Shown piece after piece: positions 1 through 6,091 of a stretch of DNA of 11,488 bases (its first letter is position 1; each line of letters begins with the position of its first letter). The position numbers and the translations under genes were made by a program. The DNA is from Actinomycetota bacterium (lineage in GTDB: Bacteria > Actinomycetota > Actinomycetes > S36-B12). The notes beneath the pieces were generated by a model that was not told the DNA's origin, did no database searches, and saw only the letters and a list, made by a program, of their open reading frames with translations. Location: positions 1 through 11,488 of the forward strand of contig WLHM01000017.1 in assembly GCA_009702725.1 (NCBI GenBank), given 5' to 3'.

Positions 1-1049
1 ACCGGCGCGCTATGCAGGATTTCACCGCGCGCAACTCGCCTATTAATCGAATCCTCGACAACACCATCAGTATTTTGTAGATCTAGAACCCAACGATCAC
101 GCATCGCGTTAAGCAGGAGTTTGCGAATTGGCTGATCTCTAAGCACCAGGAAGCGCCAAGGCGTGGAATGGTGCGGTGCCGGAGCGGTGATAGCCGATGC
201 GATGGCTCGCTCTATCACGTCATCATCGACCGGTGTATCAGCGAAACTTCGGACGGTACGCCGGTGCATGCCGGCGGTGGCTCGACCATGCTGCACGGCC
301 TCTGCTGTCCCAAGGGGGAAAAGGTCATCGGATAAAGGGCGAACAATTGCACTAGCCCCAGACTCAAACTCGGCAACGACATAGTGCCCCATCCCGCGAA
401 CAATCGCCACCGGGCTGCCGTCGATCTTGCCCTTAACGAGGTCCGCAGCCGCGGCGATTTCGTCGGCGATCGCAATCACCGTCATCTCCAAAGTGCGACC
501 GAAACCGTCGATGCGCCCGGTGTGATCATCGAGCACGATGAGGCCGGCGGCACCAATTGCGACATCGGTGACACCTAGGCGCCAAGGGCGCCCCATAGTG
601 TCGGTGATGATGACCGCTAATTGTTTGCCGGTAGCCTCCTGTAGTTGAGTTAGGAGCTCGCGAGCAGAAGCATCAGGATCAATTGGTAGCAGAACTACGT
701 GACCAGCATCAACATTGCTGGCATCGACCCCGGCGGCTGCCATAACCAATCCATGTTTGGTCTGAACAATTTTAGTGATTGCTTGAGGTGTTGATTTTGT
801 CGCGACAACGCGCACCGTCTCAGCATCAATAGCGGCATCACGTGAGTGGGCCGCGATAATTCGGCCCTCAGCCTTCGAGATGATCTTGCTGGTAACGACG
901 ACAACGTCGCCATCGGCAAATCCGGCCGTGCCGTCTGGCCAAGTAATTTCGGTTGCGGTTATTATCGCGGCGAGATCATCCCCGGACGTAATCGAGCCAA
1001 TACCTAAAACAGTGGTTATTTGCAGTGCTGCGTTTGACGGCGTGCTCAT
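1..1049 (-). CDS. fbiB: FbiB, bifunctional F420:gamma-glutamyl ligase / dehydro-F420-0 reductase (partial, C-terminus beyond left edge)
   Basis: The minus-strand frame starting with ATG at 1049-1047 stays open for 349 codons to the window edge with no stop. Residues 1 to about 255 match CofE, the GTP-dependent ligase that adds L-glutamates to F420-0. Visible CofE features are SKAEGR (58-63), HGLV, DASN (109-112), the TDTMGRPWR stretch (149-157), and an ADEIAAAADLVKG stretch. From about residue 262 (HRRTVRSFADTPV) a nitroreductase-type FMN domain begins, with PAPHH (290-294) and PWRF. This fusion is the actinobacterial FbiB form; the second domain reduces dehydro-F420-0. Mycobacterial FbiB is about 448 residues, so roughly 100 residues lie outside the window. 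The start is one base after the cofD stop (TGA-A-ATG), implying translational coupling; no strong Shine-Dalgarno sequence is visible. Assignment rests on remembered family motifs and synteny. Confidence 0.93.
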   Translation of the reverse strand, partial: MSTPSNAALQITTVLGIGSITSGDDLAAIITATEITWPDGTAGFADGDVVVVTSKIISKAEGRIIAAHSRDAAIDAETVRVVATKSTPQAITKIVQTKHGLVMAAAGVDASNVDAGHVVLLPIDPDASARELLTQLQEATGKQLAVIITDTMGRPWRLGVTDVAIGAAGLIVLDDHTGRIDGFGRTLEMTVIAIADEIAAAADLVKGKIDGSPVAIVRGMGHYVVAEFESGASAIVRPLSDDLFPLGTAEAVQHGRATAGMHRRTVRSFADTPVDDDVIERAIASAITAPAPHHSTPWRFLVLRDQPIRKLLLNAMRDRWVLDLQNTDGVVEDSINRRVARGEILHSAP

Positions 1050-1050
1050 T

Positions 1051-2067
1051 TCATGTACTAACTGCCTGGATGCATTCTGCAGCCATCTGGGCGGTTGCGG
1101 AAACATCGGTCATCATCAGCGGTACGGCGCGACAGGAAATACCCAGGGAGACAACCTCGTCAACTATGCCAGCATCAACTTCGTCGACTAGCCAGGCGTC
1201 TATAAAGCCACCCGCGCTACGTGCTCCGTAGTGCGCTGCAACGGCCGCCGCGGACGTCTCGACTCCGATGGCTTGTAGACATGAATCGGCCATGCCGCGA
1301 ACCGGTGAACCGCCGACTATCGGGGAGACGCCGACAACCGGTGCGGTAGCTGCGCGGATAGCTTCGGCTATGCCGGGCACCGACAAAATTGTACCGATTG
1401 AAACTACCGGGTTACTCGGCGGGAAAATTATTAGATCGGCGTTTTCAATTGCCTCAAGTACACCCGGTGCGGGCTTGGCGTTTTCGATACCGATGATCGC
1501 GAACGAATGCGCAGGCAGCGCAGCGCGATATCTGATCCACCATTCCTGAAAATGAATAGCGATCTGCATCGGGCGACCGAAGTCGTCGGTGGCACCGCTG
1601 GGGTCATCGACCACGACATGGGTTTCGGCGCGATCGTTACTCATTGGCAATAAAACTACGCCGGGTTGCCACCGAGCGCAGAGCGCCGCGGTGACCTCGG
1701 TCAGTGAGTAACCAGCCGCGAGTGACTGAGTACGCACCAGGTGTGTGGCAATGTCCTTGTCGCCCAGACCGAACCAGGTTGGTTCGACACCGTAGCTGGC
1801 TAATTCCGCCTTGGTCGTGAAAGTTTCGCCCTCGCGACCCCAACCACGCTCGGTGCTGATGCCCCCGCCGAGGGTGTACATCACAGTGTCGAGATCAGGG
1901 CAGACCCGCAGGCCATGGACCCAGATGTCGTCACCGGTATTGCCAACAACAGTGACCTCGGCGGTGGTGCCCCCTGAACCATCGGGATAGGCGCCGGCCA
2001 GGTGGGAGAGCAGGCCTCGGATAAATCGGGATCCGCCGATCCCACCAGCAAGTGCCGTGATTTGCAT
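1051..2067 (-). CDS. cofD: CofD/FbiA, 2-phospho-L-lactate (phosphoenolpyruvate) transferase of F420 biosynthesis
   Basis: The 338-residue protein has the usual length of CofD/FbiA. This enzyme joins the guanylyl-activated three-carbon acid (EPPG in actinobacteria, LPPG in archaea) to the deazaflavin Fo, giving dehydro-F420-0 or F420-0 plus GMP. Diagnostic stretches are the N-terminal ALAGGIGGSR loop (residues 5-14), VVGNTGDD (40-47) followed by the PDLDTVMYTLGG segment, GLGDKDIATH, SNDRAETHV (about 142-150), and the FPPSNPVVSIG and VSPIVGGSPVRG motifs. The ATG at 2067 is preceded by AGGA with a 7-base spacer (2075-2078 on the minus strand), supporting this start. It is transcribed divergently from whiB2 and is followed directly by fbiB, which catalyses the next steps. 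The guanylyltransferase FbiD/CofC and the Fo synthase are not in the window. Confidence 0.96.
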   Translation of the reverse strand: MQITALAGGIGGSRFIRGLLSHLAGAYPDGSGGTTAEVTVVGNTGDDIWVHGLRVCPDLDTVMYTLGGGISTERGWGREGETFTTKAELASYGVEPTWFGLGDKDIATHLVRTQSLAAGYSLTEVTAALCARWQPGVVLLPMSNDRAETHVVVDDPSGATDDFGRPMQIAIHFQEWWIRYRAALPAHSFAIIGIENAKPAPGVLEAIENADLIIFPPSNPVVSIGTILSVPGIAEAIRAATAPVVGVSPIVGGSPVRGMADSCLQAIGVETSAAAVAAHYGARSAGGFIDAWLVDEVDAGIVDEVVSLGISCRAVPLMMTDVSATAQMAAECIQAVST

Positions 2068-2111
2068 GCGCGCATCCTGTCAGGTGTTAAAACCCATCGG
2101 CGTGGCACTTA

Positions 2112-2209
2112 CCGATCGGGTATTTTTCGTGATCCACTACCCATGAACATCGGTACCCGAGAGGGGGCCAAAAAAGTGACTTTTGGGACGGAATCGGCCG
2201 TTTTTGGTC
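2112..2209. repeat. Inverted repeats in the cofD leader
   Basis: Three dyads are visible: the 8-bp palindrome CCGATCGG at 2112-2119; TCGGGTA (2116-2122) matched perfectly by TACCCGA (2154-2160); and GGCCAAAAA (2166-2174) matched by TTTTTGGTC (2201-2209) with one G-U-type mismatch. On the plus strand the last is followed by a run of six T (2211-2216), so it resembles a terminator in that direction, although no plus-strand gene lies upstream. On the cofD side it would form a leader hairpin. Function is unknown. Confidence 0.4.
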
Positions 2210-2248
2210 ATTTTTTGTAGTTTCCTGCCTGATATGTCGCATTCTCAC

Positions 2249-2277
2249 TTGACTTATGCGAATTACACCCGTGTAAT
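2249..2277 (+). promoter_or_regulatory. Putative whiB2 promoter
   Basis: TTGACT at 2249-2254 (5 of 6 matches to TTGACA) and TGTAAT at 2272-2277 (5 of 6 to TATAAT) are separated by 17 bases, the ideal spacing for a housekeeping sigma factor. Transcription would start near 2283-2285, leaving a leader of about 65 bases before the whiB2 GTG. Confidence 0.6.
2262..2277. promoter_or_regulatory. Palindrome ATTACACCCGTGTAAT over the whiB2 -10 element (candidate operator)
   Basis: The two 7-base arms (2262-2268 and 2271-2277) are perfect inverted copies around a 2-base centre. The right arm contains the proposed -10 hexamer, so a dimeric repressor bound here would block RNA polymerase. It resembles the published BldD box of Streptomyces (nTnACnC-A/T-GnGTnAn) but has two central bases where that box has one, so BldD is only a suggestion. 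Confidence 0.45.
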
Positions 2278-2284
2278 ACTCCTC

Positions 2285-2323
2285 GTAACCCAATATGGGT
2301 GACGAAAAGTTAACCACGTGGTT
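2285..2323 (+). repeat. Two further inverted repeats in the whiB2 leader
   Basis: GTAACCCAATATGGGTGAC (2285-2303) is a dyad with 5-bp perfect inner arms (ACCCA/TGGGT) around ATA, with further GT/AC pairs outside one mismatch. AACCACGTGGTT (2312-2323) is a perfect 12-bp palindrome ending 9 bases before the Shine-Dalgarno sequence. A direct repeat AAGTTAA occurs at 2307-2313 and 2328-2334. They lie downstream of the predicted start of transcription, so they could be operator half-sites or RNA hairpins. Confidence 0.45.
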
Positions 2324-2332
2324 GCGTAAGTT

Positions 2333-2340
2333 AAGGAGGT
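2333..2340 (+). promoter_or_regulatory. Consensus ribosome binding site of whiB2
   Basis: AAGGAGGT, a full anti-16S match, lies 7 bases before the GTG at 2348 and decides this start over the in-frame ATG at 2357. Confidence 0.85.
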
Positions 2341-2347
2341 CTTTCGC

Positions 2348-2605
2348 GTGAGCGACATGGTGCTAGTGCCACTGTCTGACGTTGAAGAGTTGGCATGGCA
2401 GGGGCTTGCGCTTTGCGCGCAGACCGACCCGGAGGCTTTTTTCCCCGAAAAGGGCGGTAGCACCCGCGAAGCCAAGAAAGTTTGTCTTTCTTGCGAAGTC
2501 CGGGTCGAGTGCCTGGAGTTTGCCTTGGCGCAAGATGAGCGATTTGGTATCTGGGGCGGGCTCTCCGAGCGCGAGCGGCGTCGCCTAAAGAAGCGGGCCG
2601 GCTGA
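2348..2605 (+). CDS. whiB2: WhiB-family iron-sulfur transcription regulator, WhiB2/WhmD type
   Basis: This 85-residue protein carries the four cysteines that bind a [4Fe-4S] cluster, at positions 23, 46, 49 and 55 (C-x22-C-x2-C-x5-C), then the GIWGG turn (67-71) and a basic C-terminal tail (RERRRLKKR) that contributes to DNA binding. WhiB proteins generally act by docking on region 4 of the principal sigma factor. The ALCAQTDPEAFFPEKGGSTREAK region and the position next to fbiA match WhiB2/WhmD of mycobacteria and WhiB of Streptomyces, which are linked to septum formation and sporulation. It starts with GTG behind a consensus Shine-Dalgarno site. It is likely tightly controlled, given the palindromes over its promoter and in its leader. 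The family is certain; the WhiB2 orthology comes from motif similarity and synteny. Confidence 0.95.
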   Translation: MSDMVLVPLSDVEELAWQGLALCAQTDPEAFFPEKGGSTREAKKVCLSCEVRVECLEFALAQDERFGIWGGLSERERRRLKKRAG

Positions 2606-2610
2606 CCAGC

Positions 2611-2640
2611 AGAAGTTTGCTTTGACCGATGCAGACTTCT
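2611..2640 (+). other. Stem-loop between whiB2 and the glycosyltransferase gene
   Basis: AGAAGTTTGC (2611-2620) pairs with GCAGACTTCT (2631-2640), ten pairs with one G-U, around a 10-base loop that begins 5 bases after the whiB2 stop codon. No T-run follows, so it is not a standard intrinsic terminator. It could be a U-less terminator, an attenuator or an mRNA end-stabilising hairpin. A TTGACC -35-like hexamer (2622-2627) lies in the loop. Confidence 0.4.
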
Positions 2641-2647
2641 AGCCGGT

Positions 2648-2662
2648 TACAGTGGGCAGGTG
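2648..2662 (+). promoter_or_regulatory. Candidate -10 element for a leaderless GTG start at 2660
   Basis: TACAGT at 2648-2653 fits the actinobacterial TANNNT -10 pattern and lies exactly 6 bases before GTG 2660, so transcription could start on that codon. The nearest -35 look-alike (TTGACC, 2622-2627) is 20 bases upstream, longer than usual. The competing reading is translation from ATG 2672 using AGGTGG at 2658-2663. Confidence 0.3.
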
Positions 2663-2671
2663 GCGGGCCAG

Positions 2672-5600
2672 ATGGACGAGAATCAAGTCGACGAGAATCA
2701 AGTCGACGGGAACCAAGTCGACGAGAACCAAGTCGACGAGAACCAAGTCGACGAGAACCAGGCGGGCGAGCTGCCAAGTGGCAACGATGAACTGACCACC
2801 GAGTGGTTCAGCAGGGAAGACGAATTTGAAGTCGCTTACGTTCCCTTGCTACCGCGCCGCCATCATCACGTAACTGCGGTACTCGTTAGCCACGAGGGCG
2901 CGATCTGGCTGCCAGCAGCCCTGACAAACCTTGCTTCGCAGACCAGGCCTCCCGAGGCCGTCGTTGGCGTCGATACGGGCTCTACCGATGCCAGCCTGAG
3001 TCAACTTCGCGCCGCATTTGGTTCAGATCGGGTGGTAGCCGCGGACTCTAAGCTGGGTTTTGGTGACGCGGTTCGTGCTGGTGTTGCTCACGTTGGTCAA
3101 GTGCGGGTCGCGCCAAGTGAGGAGCCCGTTGAAGAACTTATTGAATGGCTTTGGTTGCTGCATGATGACAGCGCCGCTGACCTCGCCTGTCTCGAGGCAT
3201 TACTCAATACAGCTGATGACAATCCGAGCGCGTCAATTCTTGGCCCGAAGATTCTTGGGTGGCATGACCGACGTTTGCTGCTTGAGGTTGGTGTCAGCAT
3301 CACTAGCTCGGGGCGTCGGTATACGGGCTTGGAGCGTCGGGAGCATGACCAAGGTCAGCACGATGGGGTACGCGATGTCTTAGCTGTTAGCTCGGCCGGC
3401 ATGTTGGTGCGCCGCGAGGTTTGGCAGCACCTCGATGGGTTTGATCGCGCCTTGCCGCTATTTCGTGACGACATCGACTTTTGCTGGCGCGCCCACCTAG
3501 CCGGTGAACGGGTATTGATTGCAACCGACGCGGTTCTTCATCACCGGGAGGCGGCGGCACACGGACGCCGAGCCGAAGAATTTGCGCCGCGCCCGCATCG
3601 CATTGATCGGGAGGCTGCGGTGCACGTGCTGCTCGCGCATACCTCGGTAGTCGCGGTCCCATTTCTTGCCTTGCGCCTCCTCGTCGTCAGCGCGGTGCGT
3701 TCGGTTGTATACCTGCTCGGAAAAGATTTTGATGCGGCGCGCGATGAAGTCGGCGCGGTATTAGATGTCGCGCTTCACCCAGCTCGCCTACGTGCGTCGC
3801 GCCGGCTAAGTGCCCGCACGGCGACCGAGCCCTACTCGGTGATCCGCTCTTTGCGGCCAAGTGTGTGGGCGCAGCTGCGACAGGGTCTTGAGCTCATAGC
3901 CGGGATTGCGACTACAAGTAGTACCGCACTCAGTGCCTCAGTCAGTGCACTTGATTCTGGGCCAGTTGATGACGATGCGGCCTATTTGGATTCAGCAGGT
4001 CCGGGCCTATTAAGACGGGCACTGATCAGACCAAGTGTGCTCTTCATTTTCGTATTGACGCTGTTCGCGCTGATCGCGACGCGCAATATGTGGTGGGGCG
4101 ACGGCGTCCTGCAAGGGGGTGCGCTGTTACCGAGTTTACCGGGCGCCAGTGACCTTTGGGGCACCTACAGCGAGGCTTGGCACAATATTGGGCCTGGTTC
4201 CATTGCACCGGCAGCGCCGTACTTGATGTTGATATTCGGTCTAGCATTTCTGCTCTTAGGTAAAGCGCAATTGGCCGTGACGGTCATCGTCGTGCTCGCG
4301 ATACCACTTGTCGCATGGAGTATGTATTTCGCGACGCGCGGGCTGATCGCAGGTCGTGCGGTCCGTATTTGGGCGGCTGCCGCGTATGCGCTGGTCCCGG
4401 CGCTCACCGGCGCTCTATCAAGTGGCCGAATCGGCACCGTAATCGCGGCCATCTTGTTGCCATTTGTTGTTAGATCATTTGTGCGGATTGTCGGTAGCCG
4501 CGGTACCTTCCGGCGCGCGGCCGGCACCGCACTACTTCTCGCTGCACTCACGGCGGTGCTGCCCTTTACGTGGCTAATTGCGATTGCTCTCGGCACGGCA
4601 TTTAGTGTGCTGCTAATTTTGGGAAGCGGCGAAAATTCATGGCTGGTGATCCGCCGGCTAGCACTTGCTCTCTTCGCGCCAATCGTGTTGCTTATGCCGT
4701 GGTCCCTTGGGCTGATCACACATCCGGCCGAATTCTTTTTGCAGCCCGGGATTGAAAGCTCCGCACTTAGCGACCCGAACGTTAATGCGGTCGACGTGTT
4801 ACTGCTCCACCCCGGTGGCCCGGGGATGACCCCGCTTTGGGTCACCGTCGGATTACTTGTGGCTGGGTTCGCCGCGCTCTTGCGTCGAAATCGAGCAACC
4901 TACATCCTGGCCTGTTGGGCGGTGGCGGGATGCGCACTGGTGGTTGGGGTACTTCAAACGGTTATCTCGGTGACCCCGATTGACTCGGTCTCGGCAATTC
5001 GTACTTGGCCCGGTGGTGCGACATTGCTGCTAAGTGCTGCGTTGATCCTGGCCGCGAGTATTGCGACCGATGGCTTGCGTGAGCGCATGGTTGGTGTCAG
5101 TCTCAACATCAGTCAACCTTTCATAGTCCTTGTTGTGGTTGTTGCCGTCCTCGCTCCGGTGCTCTCGGCGGCTTATTGGTTCTCGGTTGCCGATGGACTT
5201 TTGCGCAAGGCGCCATTTGCGGCGGTCCCTGCATTTGTTGAAGCCGATGCACTGGGCGGTCAGGCGCCACGAACTTTGGTGCTGCGTCAAGATCGCGATG
5301 GCGCGGTGCAATACACCTTGGTAAATGGTGCCGGGCCTAGTCTCGGTGATGCCGATGCGGCCCCACCTGGGCAGGTGTGGGCGGAAATTGATCCGCTGGT
5401 TGCCGGTTTGGCTTCGGGGCGTGGCGGTGATGAAGTTGCGGGGCTCGCCGGATACGGGGTGCGCTATGTGATCTTGGCTGCAGGCACTTCAAGGTCGTTG
5501 ATACCGGTCTTGGACGGTGAGCCTGGCTTGCGCCGGTTAGCAAGTGCCAGCGGTGAAGTCCTTTGGCGGGTCGCGGGGGTTACTTCGCGGGCGCGCCTGA

Positions 5601-6091
5601 TAGCGGGTGCGACGACGACTCCATTGTCCGTCGTGCTGGCACCGACGGGCGCCGCTTGGGTTGGGATTGATCCGTATCTGGATCAACTAATCGATACCGG
5701 GCCGGTTGGTCGCGAACTTATTGTCGGCGCCGTGGCAGCGCCGGGTTGGCGCGCAACCATGGTTGGCAAAGATGGATCGCCGCAGCAGGAGCTCGAGGCG
5801 CAGGTTCCAGCCGGCCAACTTGGCTGGTCACAAGGATTTATCGCTCCGGCAGGTGGCGGTCAAGTTGTGATCAGTTTCGATCAAGGACAACGCACACTTT
5901 GGCTGTGGTTGCAGTTCGCGGTCTTATTCGTGTTGGTCGTACTCGCACTCCCATCGAGGCAACGACGCGATCCCGACCCAGATGAACAAGATGTTCAAGA
6001 TTTTCAGGATTCAAACGATGATATTGCTCCTCGACCCAATTCGAAACCTGAGCCCGGTTCTATAACCCCGTCAAATGTGATTATTCGATGA
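2672..6091 (+). CDS. Very large membrane-bound family 2 glycosyltransferase
   Basis: From ATG 2672 the protein has 1139 residues (1143 from GTG 2660). Residues 2-31 are six DENQV-type pentapeptides. A GT-A domain follows at about 64-310: the VTAVLVSHEG strand, DTGSTD (101-106) for nucleotide-sugar binding, HDDS (164-167) at the DxD position, and RDDIDFCWR (265-273), the acidic catalytic-base region, then paired His. After a hydrophobic segment at about 326-350 come roughly ten more between 456 and 837, a non-membrane domain of about 240 residues, a last hydrophobic segment at about 1076-1096, and an acidic tail. A cytoplasmic transferase followed by a polytopic part and an extracytoplasmic domain suggests building or exporting a lipid-linked envelope glycan. 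Acceptor and sugar are unknown. I chose ATG 2672 because AGGTGG lies 8 bases upstream; GTG 2660 could be used on a leaderless mRNA. The stop overlaps the next gene (ATGA). Confidence 0.9.
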   Translation: MDENQVDENQVDGNQVDENQVDENQVDENQAGELPSGNDELTTEWFSREDEFEVAYVPLLPRRHHHVTAVLVSHEGAIWLPAALTNLASQTRPPEAVVGVDTGSTDASLSQLRAAFGSDRVVAADSKLGFGDAVRAGVAHVGQVRVAPSEEPVEELIEWLWLLHDDSAADLACLEALLNTADDNPSASILGPKILGWHDRRLLLEVGVSITSSGRRYTGLERREHDQGQHDGVRDVLAVSSAGMLVRREVWQHLDGFDRALPLFRDDIDFCWRAHLAGERVLIATDAVLHHREAAAHGRRAEEFAPRPHRIDREAAVHVLLAHTSVVAVPFLALRLLVVSAVRSVVYLLGKDFDAARDEVGAVLDVALHPARLRASRRLSARTATEPYSVIRSLRPSVWAQLRQGLELIAGIATTSSTALSASVSALDSGPVDDDAAYLDSAGPGLLRRALIRPSVLFIFVLTLFALIATRNMWWGDGVLQGGALLPSLPGASDLWGTYSEAWHNIGPGSIAPAAPYLMLIFGLAFLLLGKAQLAVTVIVVLAIPLVAWSMYFATRGLIAGRAVRIWAAAAYALVPALTGALSSGRIGTVIAAILLPFVVRSFVRIVGSRGTFRRAAGTALLLAALTAVLPFTWLIAIALGTAFSVLLILGSGENSWLVIRRLALALFAPIVLLMPWSLGLITHPAEFFLQPGIESSALSDPNVNAVDVLLLHPGGPGMTPLWVTVGLLVAGFAALLRRNRATYILACWAVAGCALVVGVLQTVISVTPIDSVSAIRTWPGGATLLLSAALILAASIATDGLRERMVGVSLNISQPFIVLVVVVAVLAPVLSAAYWFSVADGLLRKAPFAAVPAFVEADALGGQAPRTLVLRQDRDGAVQYTLVNGAGPSLGDADAAPPGQVWAEIDPLVAGLASGRGGDEVAGLAGYGVRYVILAAGTSRSLIPVLDGEPGLRRLASASGEVLWRVAGVTSRARLIAGATTTPLSVVLAPTGAAWVGIDPYLDQLIDTGPVGRELIVGAVAAPGWRATMVGKDGSPQQELEAQVPAGQLGWSQGFIAPAGGGQVVISFDQGQRTLWLWLQFAVLFVLVVLALPSRQRRDPDPDEQDVQDFQDSNDDIAPRPNSKPEPGSITPSNVIIR
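2675..2764 (+). repeat. Six in-frame copies of a 15-bp tandem repeat (DENQV)
   Basis: Six consecutive 15-base units of the form GACGAGAAYCAAGTC fill 2675-2764. Units 1 and 2 are identical, as are 4 and 5; unit 3 has GGG for GAG, and unit 6 ends CAGGCG. They encode DENQV, DENQV, DGNQV, DENQV, DENQV, DENQA at the extreme N-terminus of the glycosyltransferase. The unit length is a multiple of three, so gain or loss of copies would keep the frame. Confidence 0.95.
5987..6013 (+). repeat. Three 9-bp degenerate repeats encoding QDV-QDF-QDS in the glycosyltransferase tail
   Basis: CAAGATGTT, CAAGATTTT and CAGGATTCA follow one another in frame just after the final membrane segment. They give an acidic, Gln/Asp-rich tail compositionally similar to the N-terminal DENQV tract at the other end of the same protein. 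Confidence 0.6.

Larger units (their letters stand above)
2068..2347. promoter_or_regulatory. Divergent cofD / whiB2 control region
   Basis: This 280-bp gap separates two divergent genes and must carry both start regions. The whiB2 side has a recognisable promoter and palindromes (separate entries). On the cofD side I could not identify a convincing promoter; its leader is A/T-run-rich with several dyads. The longest short frame I noticed starts at ATG 2143 and ends at 2220 (25 residues), without a ribosome site, and I do not consider it a gene. Confidence 0.8.

Noticed and set aside
2143..2220. A 25-residue plus-strand frame in the cofD-whiB2 gap as a possible leader peptide.
   Set aside because: There is no ribosome site and it lies upstream of the predicted whiB2 promoter, so it would not be on that mRNA.
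2675..2764. The tandem repeats as a CRISPR array or origin iterons.
   Set aside because: The units are 15 bp with no spacers and are fully in frame within a coding sequence, so they are a coding minisatellite.
2331..2777. A 148-codon minus-strand frame with repeated GSRRL/DSRRL units.
   Set aside because: The repeats are only the complement of the 15-bp DENQV tandem repeat, and the rest is antisense to whiB2.
4165..4845. A 226-codon open frame on the minus strand inside the glycosyltransferase gene.
   Set aside because: It is antisense to a well-supported coding region, has no recognisable domain and a Thr/Ser/Ala/Arg-rich composition typical of shadow frames in GC-rich DNA.
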